From Tolypeutes matacus (taxonomy: Eukaryota > Chordata > Mammalia > Cingulata > Chlamyphoridae): a stretch of DNA of 64,000 bases. The stretch's first letter is position 1, and each line of letters begins with the position of its first letter. The notes beneath the pieces are model-generated. The model saw nothing but the letters and a program-made list of their open reading frames with translations. It was not told where the DNA came from and searched no databases. A program made the position numbers and the translations under genes. Shown here in pieces: positions 25,856 through 50,489 of the stretch. Location of the stretch: assembly GCA_026826555.1 (NCBI GenBank), contig JAKSZT010054335.1, positions 6,571,108 to 6,635,107 on the forward strand, in the 5' to 3' direction.

Positions 25856-26527
25856 GATCATCCCACCCACCATATCCATGGGATATAAACCCTCTCTCAC
25901 TTGGAGTTGGAGTGGACATCACCATCCCAGTCGCCTCTGGATTGGGGGAAGAACTATGGACTAGAGTGGACTTGATGGTATTCTCTTGCTCACATATGGT
26001 GATTCTTGCAATGCAAGAAATTATAACAATGAGGTGGAGCCAGTGGCCACTTGACAGTTTTTGGGTAGGGAGGGGATGAGCAGTTGAAATACAGGGGCTT
26101 CTTTGGGAGTTGGAGGTTGTCCTGAGTACTGTTGTGGCAATGGATGTAGGCCATTTTAAATCAGCACACACCACTCAGAACTGAGTGGGAGAGAGTGTGG
26201 TCTACAGTGTGAACTGTGGTCTATGGTTGGTGGCAAGGCTCCAGGATGTGTAAGTTCATTGAGGTTGGTGGGCCACACTTGTGGGAGATGTTTGTGTGGG
26301 ATGGGGTGGAGGTGTGGGAGGTGGGCAACATGGGAATCCGAGTGGGTTCCGTATAATATTTTGGGTATCTAAGCACCTCTTAAAATATATTTATATATAT
26401 ACATAAATAACATTTTTGTAAGCAAATGCACATATATGCATATATATTTATATATCATTTTGCAAATGTTTGTATGTATTGTGAGAATTTTGATTTTTAC
26501 CCATAATAAAAAGAAAAAGAAAAAAAA
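25856..26527 (+). mobile_element. non-coding retroposon, diverged 3' half (family X)
   Basis: It follows L1 copy C directly and ends in an A-rich tail. The block at 25857-25945 is homologous, with substitutions, to the reversed block near 27870-27950 of the element at 27425-28660. Both contain a CTCTCACTT and GGACATCACCATCC-like order. AATGAATGAG flanks it on both sides (25846-25855 and 26530-26539). Confidence 0.6.
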
Positions 26528-26539
26528 AAAATGAATGAG

Positions 26540-26964
26540 AAAACATATATGAAACTGCAGAGCCTTCTCAAATGTGACGTGCCATCTGTGATTTTCTTAA
26601 ACATGTTTAAATTGTCAAAGACACAAATAGGACATGTTCGGTGAATTAAGAGGAGCAAGTCTGAAAGTAGAATAAAGGGTCGTTCTTAAGCCGCGCAGGA
26701 CACAGCCCGCTTTCCAGAGGGCAGGGGTCATGAGCCGGCTGAGCCTTTGGCTGGGAACACCGGGGCTGGGCCTGCACCCTCCCGAGTCCTCCAGCCCTGA
26801 GAGTTTCCCATTCTGTACACAGGAGCTAGAGAGCTTCCTGCAGCTCTCCCATCCTTCCTGGGGTACCCAGGGAAGGGGTATGTGCTCTGCTCTGGATGTC
26901 AGCGCCCCTCCTCCCGGGGTCCCCAGATCCCCAGGCAGAAGCGCAGGCCTTCTCTCCACACGTG
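26540..26964. other. non-coding intronic sequence
   Basis: AT-rich at first, then GC-rich from about 26690. No recognised element or exon. Confidence 0.4.
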
Positions 26965-28708
26965 TGTCAGCCAGAGCTCTCTAGAGAAGCAGGGCCCACG
27001 GAGATAAGAGGTAGAGGGATATAACGTGTAAAGGTCAGGAGTTTTTAATAGGAATTGGCTCACTCAACCCTGGAGAGGGGCGAAGCCAAATTCTGCAGGT
27101 CTGGCTGCAAGCTGGGCAATCCAGGGAAGGTTTATGATGAATTCCCCAGGAGAACCTGGCTGGCTGAAGTAGAGATGGGAATTCTCCTTCTCTTCCGGGT
27201 TCCCTGGGTGTTCAGCTTCCTGCTTCCTGTGGCTCGCCCTCCCTCCCTCCCTCCCTGTCTCTCTCTCTCTCTCTCTCTCTGTCTGAATTTCACTCCACTT
27301 ATAAAGGACACCAGTGACAGGACTCAGACCCATCCTGATTGAGCTGGGCCACACCTTAACTGAAAGAGCCTCATCAAAAGTCCTACTTACAAAGGGATGG
27401 ATTAGGTTTAAGAACATGTTTTTCTTTTTTTTTTTAAAGAAGCTTTAGATTACATAAATGTTACATAAAAAATATAGGGGATTCCTATGTCCCCGTCCCC
27501 CTCCCACACTTCCCCCCATTAACATCCTTCATTAGTGTCATACATTTGTTACAATTGATGGACACATATTGAAGCATTGCTACTAAGCACAGTCTATAGT
27601 TGATAGTTTACACTCTGTCCTGAACAATTTTGTAGGTTATGACAAAATGTTTAATGCCCTTATCCATCATGCAGTGTCATGCAGGACAATGCCAATGTCC
27701 TGAAAATGCCCCCATATTACACCTATTTTTCCCTGCTCCCTCCCTTCAGAACCTCTGGTGGCCACTGCCTTTATATCAATGATAAAGTTCTTCCATTGCT
27801 GGAATAATAAGTCTATAATAGACTAATAATGTCTACTTTATGCATTGTTCATTCCCCAGCTTTGAGGATTTGGGGATGGTGATGCCCACTCTGTTTCTAA
27901 GTGAGAGGGGGCTTAGAGCCCATGGGGCAGATGGATGGGACTATCTTGCTTGCAGTTGCAGACTCTCTCTGTTCCTTGGAATGGGCGTTGTCCATCATCA
28001 TCTCCTTGCTAGATGTCTTGGGTGAGTCCACTGACCTGGAGAGTAGGTGGTGTAACTGTGCTGAGATTCAAGGCTCAACTGGCATGTAAACAGACCAAAG
28101 ATATGTCTCTGGGACATACATTTATCAAGTATAGTGCTAATTATGGGTTCAAATAAAAGGGGCAGAAGAGCCATGTGTAGGGAAATTATAAATGAGTCTA
28201 ACTCTGTTACACTGGGGAGCACAAATTCCGGAGTAGGCCCACTGACAGGGTGCTGAATTCTTGAACTTGTCTGCCCTGCTTATAGTGTCTGATGTCTCTA
28301 GAGCCCTCAGGAGCCCCACTGTTTGAGGCACTGTTTACCGTGGCAGTCAGTGAGATCCTGCTGAGATGTGCATAAGCGTAACCTCTGGAATGACCTCCCG
28401 ACTCACTCTGAAATCTCTTAGCCATAAAAACTCATTTGTATTTAATGTTTCCCCGTTTGGGTCAAGTCTTTTTCCAGATGCATTGCTAGTTGGCACTTGG
28501 TAATAATCCCCTGGTACCAGGGAGGCTCATCCCCTGGAGTCATGTCCCCTGCTGGGGGGAAGGTAGTGCATTTATGTGCTGAGTTTGGCTTAGAGAGAGG
28601 CCACATTTGAGCAACAAGGAGGCTCCCAGGAGGCAACTCTAGGCTAACTTTCAGTTTCGCAAGAAAAGAACACATTTTTTGTGGGGTTCATACGATTTCA
28701 AACCACCA
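26965..28708 (-). mobile_element. MaLR-type LTR, antisense, split by a later insertion
   Basis: The left part (26965-27424) begins GTCAGCCAGAGCTCTCTAGA and contains a (CT)n run at 27255-27280. The right part (28661-28708) ends TTTCAAACCACCACAACA. The two join across the retroposon at 27425-28660 to give one LTR with the same end as the copy at 11283-11732. No retroviral genes remain. Confidence 0.7.
27425..28660 (-). mobile_element. non-coding poly(A) retroposon of about 1.24 kb (family X), antisense
   Basis: It is inserted in the MaLR LTR between target duplicates AAGAACATGTTTTT (about 27411-27424) and AAGAACACATTTTT. On the minus strand it ends with CTTTAAAAAAAAAAA, so it moved by an L1-like, poly(A)-primed route. 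No ORF longer than about 75 codons is credible. Homologous sequence lies at 25856-26527 and 60850-61020. I do not know the family name. Confidence 0.65.
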
Positions 28709-29053
28709 CAACATGTAAGAGATTGTGTTGGGCTGAGAACCCCAAGGACAAAGGTTTCCAGTCATAGTCCAGCCCTTAGAGTTCCTGTACCTGGAAAGAG
28801 GGGTTCTGGAATACAGGCACCCCAAAAGGACCCACAGGGGGCCCCTCCACCCTGACTGGCCCACCTCCAGGCCCAGTGGACTCCCTCGGGCCCACCCTCA
28901 GTGGTCATGGCTCTGCTGCTGTCATCCCCACAGTCCTCAGTGCCCCGTGGGCTGCACAGAGGGTTGCAGACCTGCTCAGGTACCGTGTGGGCTGAGACTC
29001 AGGGCGCCCCTCCCTGGGGTGGCGTGCTGACCCTTTCCTCTCCCTCCTTGCAG
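28709..29053. other. intronic sequence before the penultimate ULK4 exon
   Basis: Becomes GC-rich towards the exon and ends in a CTTTCCTCTCCCTCCTTGCAG-type acceptor. No repeat seen. Confidence 0.5.
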
Positions 29054-29139
29054 ATCACCTCCAATGAGAAGCACCTGGAGAGCCTCAAGACTGCGGGTGG
29101 TCTCCTTCGGGCGCTGGAGCACCTGGCCCCAGTTGGGGG
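29054..29139 (+). CDS. ULK4: penultimate coding exon of the inferred ULK4 gene
   Basis: 86 nt between a strong pyrimidine-tract acceptor ending CAG at 29051-29053 and a donor GGTAAGTG at 29139-29146. It reads ITSNEKHLESLKTAGGLLRA and then LEHLAPVG plus two bases of the next codon. The helical, Leu-rich pattern fits the end of a HEAT/armadillo-like array. ULK4 is a Unc-51-like pseudokinase whose C-terminal half is such an array. I do not recall the ULK4 C-terminus well enough to confirm identity. The name rests on position and polarity: in mammals ULK4 is the tail-to-tail neighbour of CTNNB1. Confidence 0.72.
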
Positions 29140-30023
29140 GTAAGTGGGGCCCAGTAGGGCAGGGCACAGCCCGGCGGGGACTGACACACACTCTCACCCC
29201 TTCCTCTCCTCGCCTTTCACCCTCCCTACCCCACACCAGGACCACCACCTTCCAGCCCCTCACTGCCCACTGAGTGCTGTCCTGTGGGCTGAGGGAGGGG
29301 GGCCGGCGCGGCCGCCAAGGCCCCACCCTGCTGGACGGCGACTCCCTGCCGGGCTGCTCGGTGCCACCCGGGGCTGATGCGCTGAGGCCGGGCAGCTCCC
29401 AGCCCCTCCAGGTGCCCCCTCCGTGCAGCCCCCACCATGCAGGGGCCTCCAGGCCGCAGCCCTGGGCTGGAGCGGTGCCGAGAGCGAGGCCCAAGGCCGG
29501 ACCACGGTGTCCAGGCCGGCCTCAGGGGCCGGGGCCGCGGCTCCTCCTGTGCCGGGAGGAGGCCGATGATGCGGGCCCTGGGAGGGTGCTGCTTTGGCGG
29601 CCGGCGGCGGCGCCCGTCCTCTGCACTCTGGCCGCCCTCCTGGCCGCTCGCCGGGGCGGGACGCGGGGCACGTCCGCCCACAGCCCCGGCCCTGGGGTCG
29701 GCGGCAGCTCGGCTTCTGCGCTGCCAGGAGCGGGCCCCGGCCTGACTCCCACTTGCAGGCCGCCGCCCCGGGCGCCGTTCCCCTGGGCGGGCACCTAAGG
29801 CCCAGGCGGTCTGGGCTCCGGCCAGGGTGCTCAGAGCCGGGCCCCCTCTCGGCCGCTAGTTGCACATCGCGCCTGGGGGGGCTCGGGCTCCCGGCCCCTG
29901 CCAGGACGTGGCCACCTGGAGGCGGAGGCGCCTGCCTGGCGGGGCCGGGGCCTTGGGGCGCTGCGGTGGGTGCCCCGAAGGCCGCCTCACTGCGTCCCTC
30001 TGTCCCTCTGGTTTCTCTCGCAG
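29140..30023 (+). other. ULK4: last intron of the inferred ULK4 gene, GC-rich
   Basis: 884 nt from GTAAGTG to TTTCTCTCGCAG. It is very GC-rich with many CpG dinucleotides, and open frames on both strands are composition-driven. No repeat was recognised. Confidence 0.65.
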
Positions 30024-30087
30024 CTCGTCTGCCGACAGCGCCGTGGCGTCCCTGGCCCTGGAAATCCTCCAGGCCACCGGGCACTAG
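30024..30087 (+). CDS. ULK4: terminal coding exon of the inferred ULK4 gene
   Basis: The acceptor TTTCTCTCGCAG ends at 30023. The first base completes a Gly codon left with two bases by the exon at 29054-29139, and the frame then reads SSADSAVASLALEILQATGH and TAG (30085-30087). The exact phase match between the two exons, good splice sites and an AATAAA 54 nt after the stop together make a convincing 3' gene end. It converges on CTNNB1 across a gap of about 2.8 kb. Confidence 0.75.
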
Positions 30088-30165
30088 GCGAGGAGGCGCC
30101 AGCCCCGGACCCTGTCCCCGGCCCGGCCGTGTCTGGACCTAATAAAGCCGCCGAGCCCAGCCCCT
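30088..30165 (+). other. ULK4: short 3'UTR of the inferred ULK4 gene
   Basis: Only about 75-80 nt from the TAG stop to the expected cleavage site, GC-rich, with AATAAA at 30141-30146. The end coordinate is estimated from the signal. Confidence 0.6.
30141..30146 (+). promoter_or_regulatory. ULK4: poly(A) signal AATAAA of the inferred ULK4 gene
   Basis: Canonical hexamer 54 nt after the stop codon. A TG-containing downstream stretch lies around 30165-30200. Confidence 0.75.
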
Positions 30166-31780
30166 CCGGCTGCGGCTCTGGAACAGCAGCTGAGGCTCGA
30201 CGTGCTTCCTGGGCCCCAGGCCGCCCGCTCTGCCCAGGATGTCCCCTGCCCCCGCTGAGGGCCCCCGCAGCCCCCAGGGCCCTTCAGCCCCGTCCCCGCC
30301 CACTTCACGGGTCTGCCTGTTTTCCCTTTAGGGACAAAGTGACCCCGGCAGTCCCCAGGGCACAGGGCGCAGAGGCTCGGGGAGGCTTCCGTCCAGACCG
30401 GGCGGCCGACCTTCCCGCTGCCTCCTCACGCCCTCAGGACCCCGAGTCACCCCGTCATTCGGGGGCTGTGGTAGGGGATCCGGACTAAAGGGCGGGGGGC
30501 GCTCAGCTCGAGGCGGCTGAGGAAGCAGAGGCATCCCTTGGCGTCTCCGGGGCCTCAGTTTCCCCTTGTGACACCGAGAAGGCCGGGCCGGTGGCTGCTC
30601 GCCCTCCCGGCTCCAGTGCTCTGCCCTCAGGAGTGTCCCCAACAGCCCCGCACGGGTTCTGCCCCCGGGGGGGCGGGCACCGAGGACCCACCGCTGTCCC
30701 AGGAAACCGAGTGACCTGGTGCTCGGGGGCCCCGTCTGGCTTTGGGGTGGAGACACCCAAAGTCTCTACTCCCACCGCGACCCCAGGCCCCCCTTGCTCA
30801 CGGCCCGCAGCTGGGACCCAGAGCCTGTGTCCCCAGCGGGGTGCCCCGAGCTTGAGCCGAGCGCTGGGGGCCTGCGAGGTGCCCCCTCGAAGCCCCTCGC
30901 TGCCCTGGCGCCCCGTGGCCCAGCCCGGCCTGCGTGTGGGCGCTGCTGCTCAGGGGTGGCCCCAGGGCGGCGAGGCCCCCCAGCCCCCTCCCCGGCGCCG
31001 GAGCCCCTGGGGGGGGGTTGCACTTGAGCCCGTTAGAGGCCTGGGGGCCCGGAAACGAGGGGCGGCTGTGCTCCACTCCCTGCCTCTCGCTCAGGGCCCG
31101 GCTCGGGGGTAGCACCTTCACCGTGGGGGCACGACGCTAGATGACCCCCGGGGAGGCTTTTGTTTCGGATTTTGAGTCCTGAGCAGAACGGGGACCCCTA
31201 CGCCCCGCAGGCTCGCGCTGTTCTGGGACGCTGGGGAGGGGGCGGCCCCCGTCCCGTCGACAGCGGGTCCTCCCCGGCCCACCCCGGCGCTTAGCCCAGC
31301 CCCCGCCCCCGCCCCCACGGGGAGGCTCCCTGGGAGACACGCTCCAGCCTGCGGGCGCTCCCCGCAGACTCGTCCTCCCCAGCCGTGACCAGCACATCGG
31401 GCTCGCGAGCCCGGCCGCAGGTTCCTTGTCACCCCAGGAAGCCAGGCCCTCGGACGGGAAGCAGTGCGGGAGCCGCGCCCGCAGGCCCCGCCCTCACTGC
31501 ACAGGGGCCCCTCCTCCCGGAGCCCGCAGGAGCCCGCAGGAGCCCGCGGCGCTGTGGGTGCGCGCCCCGTCCAGGCCGATCCCAGCGCTGGCTCCTGCAG
31601 CTCCTCAGGCGGGCGCGTCTTGGCTGCTCTTGGCCTTTTGTGCGGGTTCCTATTGTTTTAAGATGCGACGTCAGACGCGGTGGTTGCAGGCCAGGCTCCG
31701 AGCATGCCCCTGGTTTTGAGCCCCCTGACCCAAGGCCCTGCCCTGGCCGTGCTCCCGTGAACTCCCTCCTGCCATTTTAG

Positions 31781-32140
31781 ACCCCAGCAAAGAAATGCTC
31801 TTTTGAAGAGCCTCACAGAAGGTCCCCCTTTCAGCAAAAAGGACCTGAGTCATAGTTACCCAGTAGTTGCCACCTTAGGAGCCCATGAGGAAAAGCTCCC
31901 CCTAAACAAGCCAGAGGCTGAGCAGATCTGCTGGCTCTTCCCTACTCCCACCAGGACGCCAGGATCACCTGGCAGCTAACGTGGAAGGCGGCACCCTCGG
32001 GCTTCCAGCTTTTGCTCAGATAAACACAAACCTCCTAATTATCAGCTCAAAGTGGAGCTGAGCCACACGTGAAGGTGCTTGATGTCCAAGTCCAGGTAAA
32101 GTCTCCCTTATATGTTGATGGATGGCAGCCATCGGAAGGG
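31781..32140. other. intergenic sequence between the ULK4 and CTNNB1 3' ends
   Basis: Normal composition, no recognised gene or repeat before the Tigger-like sequence starts. Confidence 0.5.
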
Positions 32141-32159
32141 GCCTATTTGGAATTCCGTT

Positions 32160-32860
32160 TCAGCTTTTAGCTGGTTATAAAAATGCTCCACACCAAGTTG
32201 CAGCCAGTGTTTATTTACCATCCTGAAGACCCGGACACCTACTCCACCTGTGCCCTGGGAACGACCTGCCGCTCGGGCGACAGCACATAACACTGCCCAA
32301 CAGGGCGCCCACTGCTGAGACCTTCTGCTCGTTGGCAGTGCGGGGAGATGTTTCCGTGCCCAGCACACACAATGTCCATTCTGCAGCCCTTAGATCAAGG
32401 AGGTGTTTTGTTTCGTTTTGTTTTGTTTTTAAAGATTCATCCACCCCCCCATCCCCCTTGTTTTGCACTCGCTGCCTGCTCTCTGTGTGTTCTCCTGAGT
32501 CTGCTTGTCTTTGTAGGCAGCACCGGGAACCAATCCTGAGAAAGCAGCGGCAGGGTTGACTCCAGTTCCGAAAAGTTCTACTCTGGGTAAAATGCCGTCA
32601 ACAGTTCATTGATGGAGCAAACTTCCCTGTTGTCTTATTTTAAGCCATCGCCACAGTCACCCCAGCCTTCAGCAAACCACCCTACGCGAAGGCAAGACCC
32701 TGCACCAGAAAGAACGCTGACTCGCTGAGGGTTCTTTTAGATTAAGGCATACACAGAATGCGCAGACTCCACAGTGTCAACGTAACTTATATGCGCTGGG
32801 AAATAATATTGCATTGTCTGGAACTGAACCCATAGTATCTCTAAGGTATGTCTGCCGAGG
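32160..32860 (+). mobile_element. fossil Tigger1-like (TcMar) DNA transposon, 3' half, with nested SINE
   Basis: The plus strand aligns by memory with the Tigger1 transposase 3' region. TTTATTTACCATCCTGAAG is at about 32209-32227, GACAGCACAT at 32279, and a segment reading TMSILQPLDQGG lies at about 32370-32405. After the SINE, sequence resumes at AGCAGCGGCAGGGTTGACTC and runs to the C-terminal coding end and the 3' terminus (CTGGAACTGAACCCATAG, then GGTATGTCTGCC) near 32857. Several internal segments are deleted and the frame is broken. The pogo-like transposase is dead. Confidence 0.82.
32404..32538 (-). mobile_element. DAS-type SINE, antisense, truncated, inside the Tigger fossil
   Basis: (GTTTT)n tract, AAAGATTCATCCACC, the body TGCACTCGCTGCCTGCTCTC, and a partial reversed head GGCAGCACCGGGAACC. 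The rest of the head is missing. Confidence 0.82.
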
Positions 32861-32924
32861 ACGAAGCTGATTTGCATAAACATCACCCACACAAATCACG
32901 TAATGACAAGGTGACACAATCAAA

Positions 32925-46735
<13,811 letters not shown>

Positions 46736-49569
46736 CTAAAAAAGTAAATCAAAAGCCATTAGGACTTAAACTTACTTGTTTGATTTTAACATTCATAAAT
46801 CACTGGGGATGGCCTACTAAATGTCGCAGACTAACTGCAAACAAAAACCCAAAATGCTCCTTCACCGCGTGATAACAGTGAAACGGTCTTCAAAGTCTCC
46901 TCCAGACACCTCAATCACAGCCCCATCACTGCTGAATTTTTAAGTAAAAACTCCTTTTTAACACCTCTTTTTAAGAGAATTATAAAGCCAGATATTCAAT
47001 GTCAAAAAGCATAATTAAAGTAATAAAAAATCATAAACGCTCTCATGATAAAAGCCAGGGGAGAGGAATGGGGAAGGAGAGCTGAATTATTCAAAATCAG
47101 CTGCTCCTTGATTTCCCAAAAGTCCCTCCTTTTTAGCCTCTCACTGAAAATTTATATGCACCACTGAGACTTAAACACCAAATTTTCATTAAAGAAGTCA
47201 CCTGTTTTCTTTTCTGATACAAATAATGCCACCCCAAATACTTTGATAAAGTCAGTGATTTGGGTGTCTAGATTGGAACAGTGGGTTTTAGACTTTTGCT
47301 AAGAAAAATAATTTTGCAAATCAAAGTTTGCAAAACAAAAGCACCTTTATTAGTAAGCTTTTTCAAATTTAAAACTTTATGATTTTATTAGAAAAACAGA
47401 TCAACTAGAATGCTATTTTAATTCCATATAAAAATTTTAAATCATTTCACCTCTATAAAAAGCTTAGCATCTAATTTATTTCTGTATGTTGGTTTTACTG
47501 CACACAATCTGGGGGAAAACTGAAGCACACAGGGAACATTTGCAAATGACAACAGGGTCCAAGGCCCCTGGGTATTCCTAATGTAAGACGTCCTTTAATA
47601 CAAAGTCTGTCCCAAAACAAGTTCATCTAGCAATAAAATTCAACATATTGGGTGTTTACCAATGTGTAAAAATGTAGAATATTTGAGTGCAAATTGTGTT
47701 TTCTATTAATCTAAGTTTGAATGTTTTAATTCAGTTGGAAGTTGCCCCCTAAAGCCCTATTTTCTCTATGTTGTGGAGGCGTGTGTTGATTATTCCTAAA
47801 ATCACTCTTCCAACACTAGATTTTTATAATCACAAAGAACATTTGACACCTAAAGCTCATAAGAGTTGTGCAAAGAGTTCAGTGTTCACTGTAGAAACAA
47901 TTGACAATTTATGTAAATGGCAAAATGAAGGATTTTTGTCCTCAAAGATCTTAAGGTATTTTAAATTAATTTACCTAGTCTGTGTGTCTAATGTTTTGAT
48001 TCAGTAAAACTGGAGTGGGGCATAGAAATCTACGTTTTTAATGAACATTCTAGGGAACGATTCAAGGATACTGCAACTGATCTGCAGTAGCTGGAAAGGG
48101 CCCCGGTTCCCTGCCCTCCCGTGCTACTCTCTAGCTTTCATCTTTTGCCTATCATTGTGAATGGCTCTTCATAATCACTTCTCCACCCCCCTCTGGAAAG
48201 TGGTTTTCCCACTCCAGCCCCAATATATCACTCAGGAGACTTAACATGTTCTGAACTGGGCTCTTCCTTTGGCCAATACCAAAGGGCTCCTATCTGTAGG
48301 CTGTGTAGCTGGTTAAGAAGTGCTTTGATACATTTTTCTTGAGGAATAATATTCATAGTATCATGTCCTTGTTGTTGCAAATGCAAAACATTTTAGCCAT
48401 GTTAGTGAGTAAAATCTGTTTATACAGGTTAACCTGGTAACTTGAACATCATTTACAACAAGTCTATAGAGAAAAGCCAAGTTCATACTCCAAACTTACA
48501 ATATTGATTTGTATGTTGGAGACTTCTCAACACTGTATTTTTACAACACTTTAAAATGTATGCAACATAAAAATTCTCCTCACTTCAACCCTATGAGGGA
48601 AGGGAGTACAAGTGTCAATCAACAGAGAAGTAAAAAGTAGGTGGTGAAAATAGGGACTTACACAAGCAGCAAGTATGTACCCCTTTACCACTCTGGAAAC
48701 AAATCCAATTTTGTCAAAAATCAGAAAATTGTTCACTGAACAAATAGAATAGACTATCCAGTGAGAAACTAGGCAGAATCCAGCAAGGCTGGTGCGCAAA
48801 AGTAAAACTTTCCTCAATCCTTTTCTGGGCAAAGCCTGCAGCCCAAGGGCCATCTCCCCTTCACTGCATCCGGCCAATCATTAAGGACCAATCCCAGAGT
48901 TCCCCATCAACCAAGGTTTACCAAATATTTCAGGAATGCTTCCAGCATGAAAGGAAAAAGTTCAAGGGAAAAAAAAGAGAAACCAACTCCAGAAGAAAAA
49001 GAACTTTAAAATCTCCTAAACCATAAAGGAGAAACCCAAAGAGACGAGATCAAAGAGATCAAAGCTCCTATTAATAGATATTTCAAAAAGAATGACAAGA
49101 TGCAAAGAAAATGGGGAAAAGGTAGGGAAAAGCCCACTAGGGACCAAGCAAGATAAAGGGAAGGGAGGGGAAATGTGCTTAAAAAGTATGAAGTGCCGAA
49201 TATTCCAAGGCCACATTAGAATACTGTGTGTCCTGCCAGCTTCATCACCACCAAGGGGTGCGATGACAAAGAGAACGCTGCAGGAATGGCCAGCTTCTCC
49301 CATGCCTTCCCATCCGGTCGAATGAAGTGGTGGACACAGCCATCTGGATTTCATGTTTAATGAAAACACACACTCTTGCCAATTACAGCGTTCTGTAAAG
49401 AATCCCTGAAAATTCCTCTTGCTATTTCTGATTTAAACCCTATAAAGTTTTAGAAAAATATATATCCTTTATATATATCTAAATAGAAAGTTCATGCACA
49501 ATCAAGCATTATTCAAAAGTATTACAACAAGTAATTTTTCCTTCAGCATTCCTAACAGGACTCCTCAAG

Positions 49570-49790
49570 CATGCTAGGTTTTTCTTTTTTACTTTTTATT
49601 ATGAAAGATTTTAAATATAAAGTACACAATTGTATAATGAGCACCTACATAACTGTCACCTCTACTTAACGATTGTTAATACTTACCATTTTTATTCCTG
49701 TACTGCAAAATCCTTTTAAAGTAAACTATAGACATTAGGATATTACACTGCTATAAAAAATAAGGGTATTTTCCTACCACTCACAATACC
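49570..49790. repeat. unclassified mammalian-wide repeat-like sequence
   Basis: TTTTTATTATGAAAGATTTT, then GTATAATGAGCACCTACATA and ACTGTCACC resemble a widespread repeat end, but I could not assign a family. The SINE at 49809 is inserted at its edge. Confidence 0.35.
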
Positions 49791-49808
49791 ATTATGAAAA
49801 CCAATGAG

Positions 49809-49994
49809 GGGAGGCGGCTGTGGCTCGATCGGTGGGGCTCCCGTTTACCATGTGGGAGGCCCCGGGTTCGGTTCCCGGGGCCTCCTGGTGAAGGCAAGCC
49901 CGCCCGCACGGCGTGGTTAGCTGACCCAGCGAGCACAAGCAGCAAGGGGGGGATAAATGGATAAATAAAATCTTTAAAAAAAAAAAAAAAAAAA
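49809..49994 (+). mobile_element. young DAS-type SINE with 12-bp target duplication
   Basis: Direct repeats AAAACCAATGAG at 49797-49808 and 49995-50006. Head GAGGCGGCTGTGGCTCGATC then GGTTCGGTTCCCGGGGCC; tail ATAAATAAAATCTTT and a long A run. It closely matches 22357-22539. Confidence 0.95.
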
Positions 49995-50489
49995 AAAACC
50001 AATGAGACTTGCTAACTGCTACTCAATTTCACAATTGAGTATTGAGATTCCACTTGAAGTGGTCTTCTGACAAAGCCTAGGTGAGAATTCGTGACATAAT
50101 ATTTATAGAAGGCTATGTAGGAATGGCCAGTTCACCAAGGCCTTAAAAGCATTAACTGTTTCTTTGAACAACTTTCAATAGATAAACCTCGTAACATTAT
50201 ACAGACGTTTTACACCCATTTTACAGTGGATTTTATATAGCATGATAAAGCTGAACAGAAAACAACTCAGATTAACTAAATTTTAATAAAAGTGGCCATT
50301 AAAATTATATACAAAAACTACTTCCCAATATACACAGACCAGTTAGAAAAATATAATCACAAAAAATTATATTCATAATTGAAAAAAAACAAACCAATTT
50401 TCTGAGGTACATATAAGATTAAATGGACAGATATGTCTTGTTCTTGTCTAAAAATATATATACTGTAAAAATGTCAGTTTTCCCCAAAA

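Larger units (their letters stand above)
29250..31780. promoter_or_regulatory. large GC/CpG-rich tract over and beyond the ULK4 3' end
   Basis: About 2.5 kb of very GC-rich sequence with frequent CpG. It spans the last ULK4 intron and exon and runs about 1.6 kb into the intergenic gap. It contains a short direct repeat (GGAGCCCGCA three times near 31517-31545). It may be a 3' or orphan CpG island, or simply a GC-biased subtelomere-like tract. No TSS can be assigned. Confidence 0.5.

Noticed and set aside
29260..30084. 274-codon open frame on the minus strand
   Set aside because: It lies in a CpG-rich intron/exon region with Pro/Arg/Gly/Ala-biased residues. It has no recognised domain or splice logic, and the composition alone explains the length.
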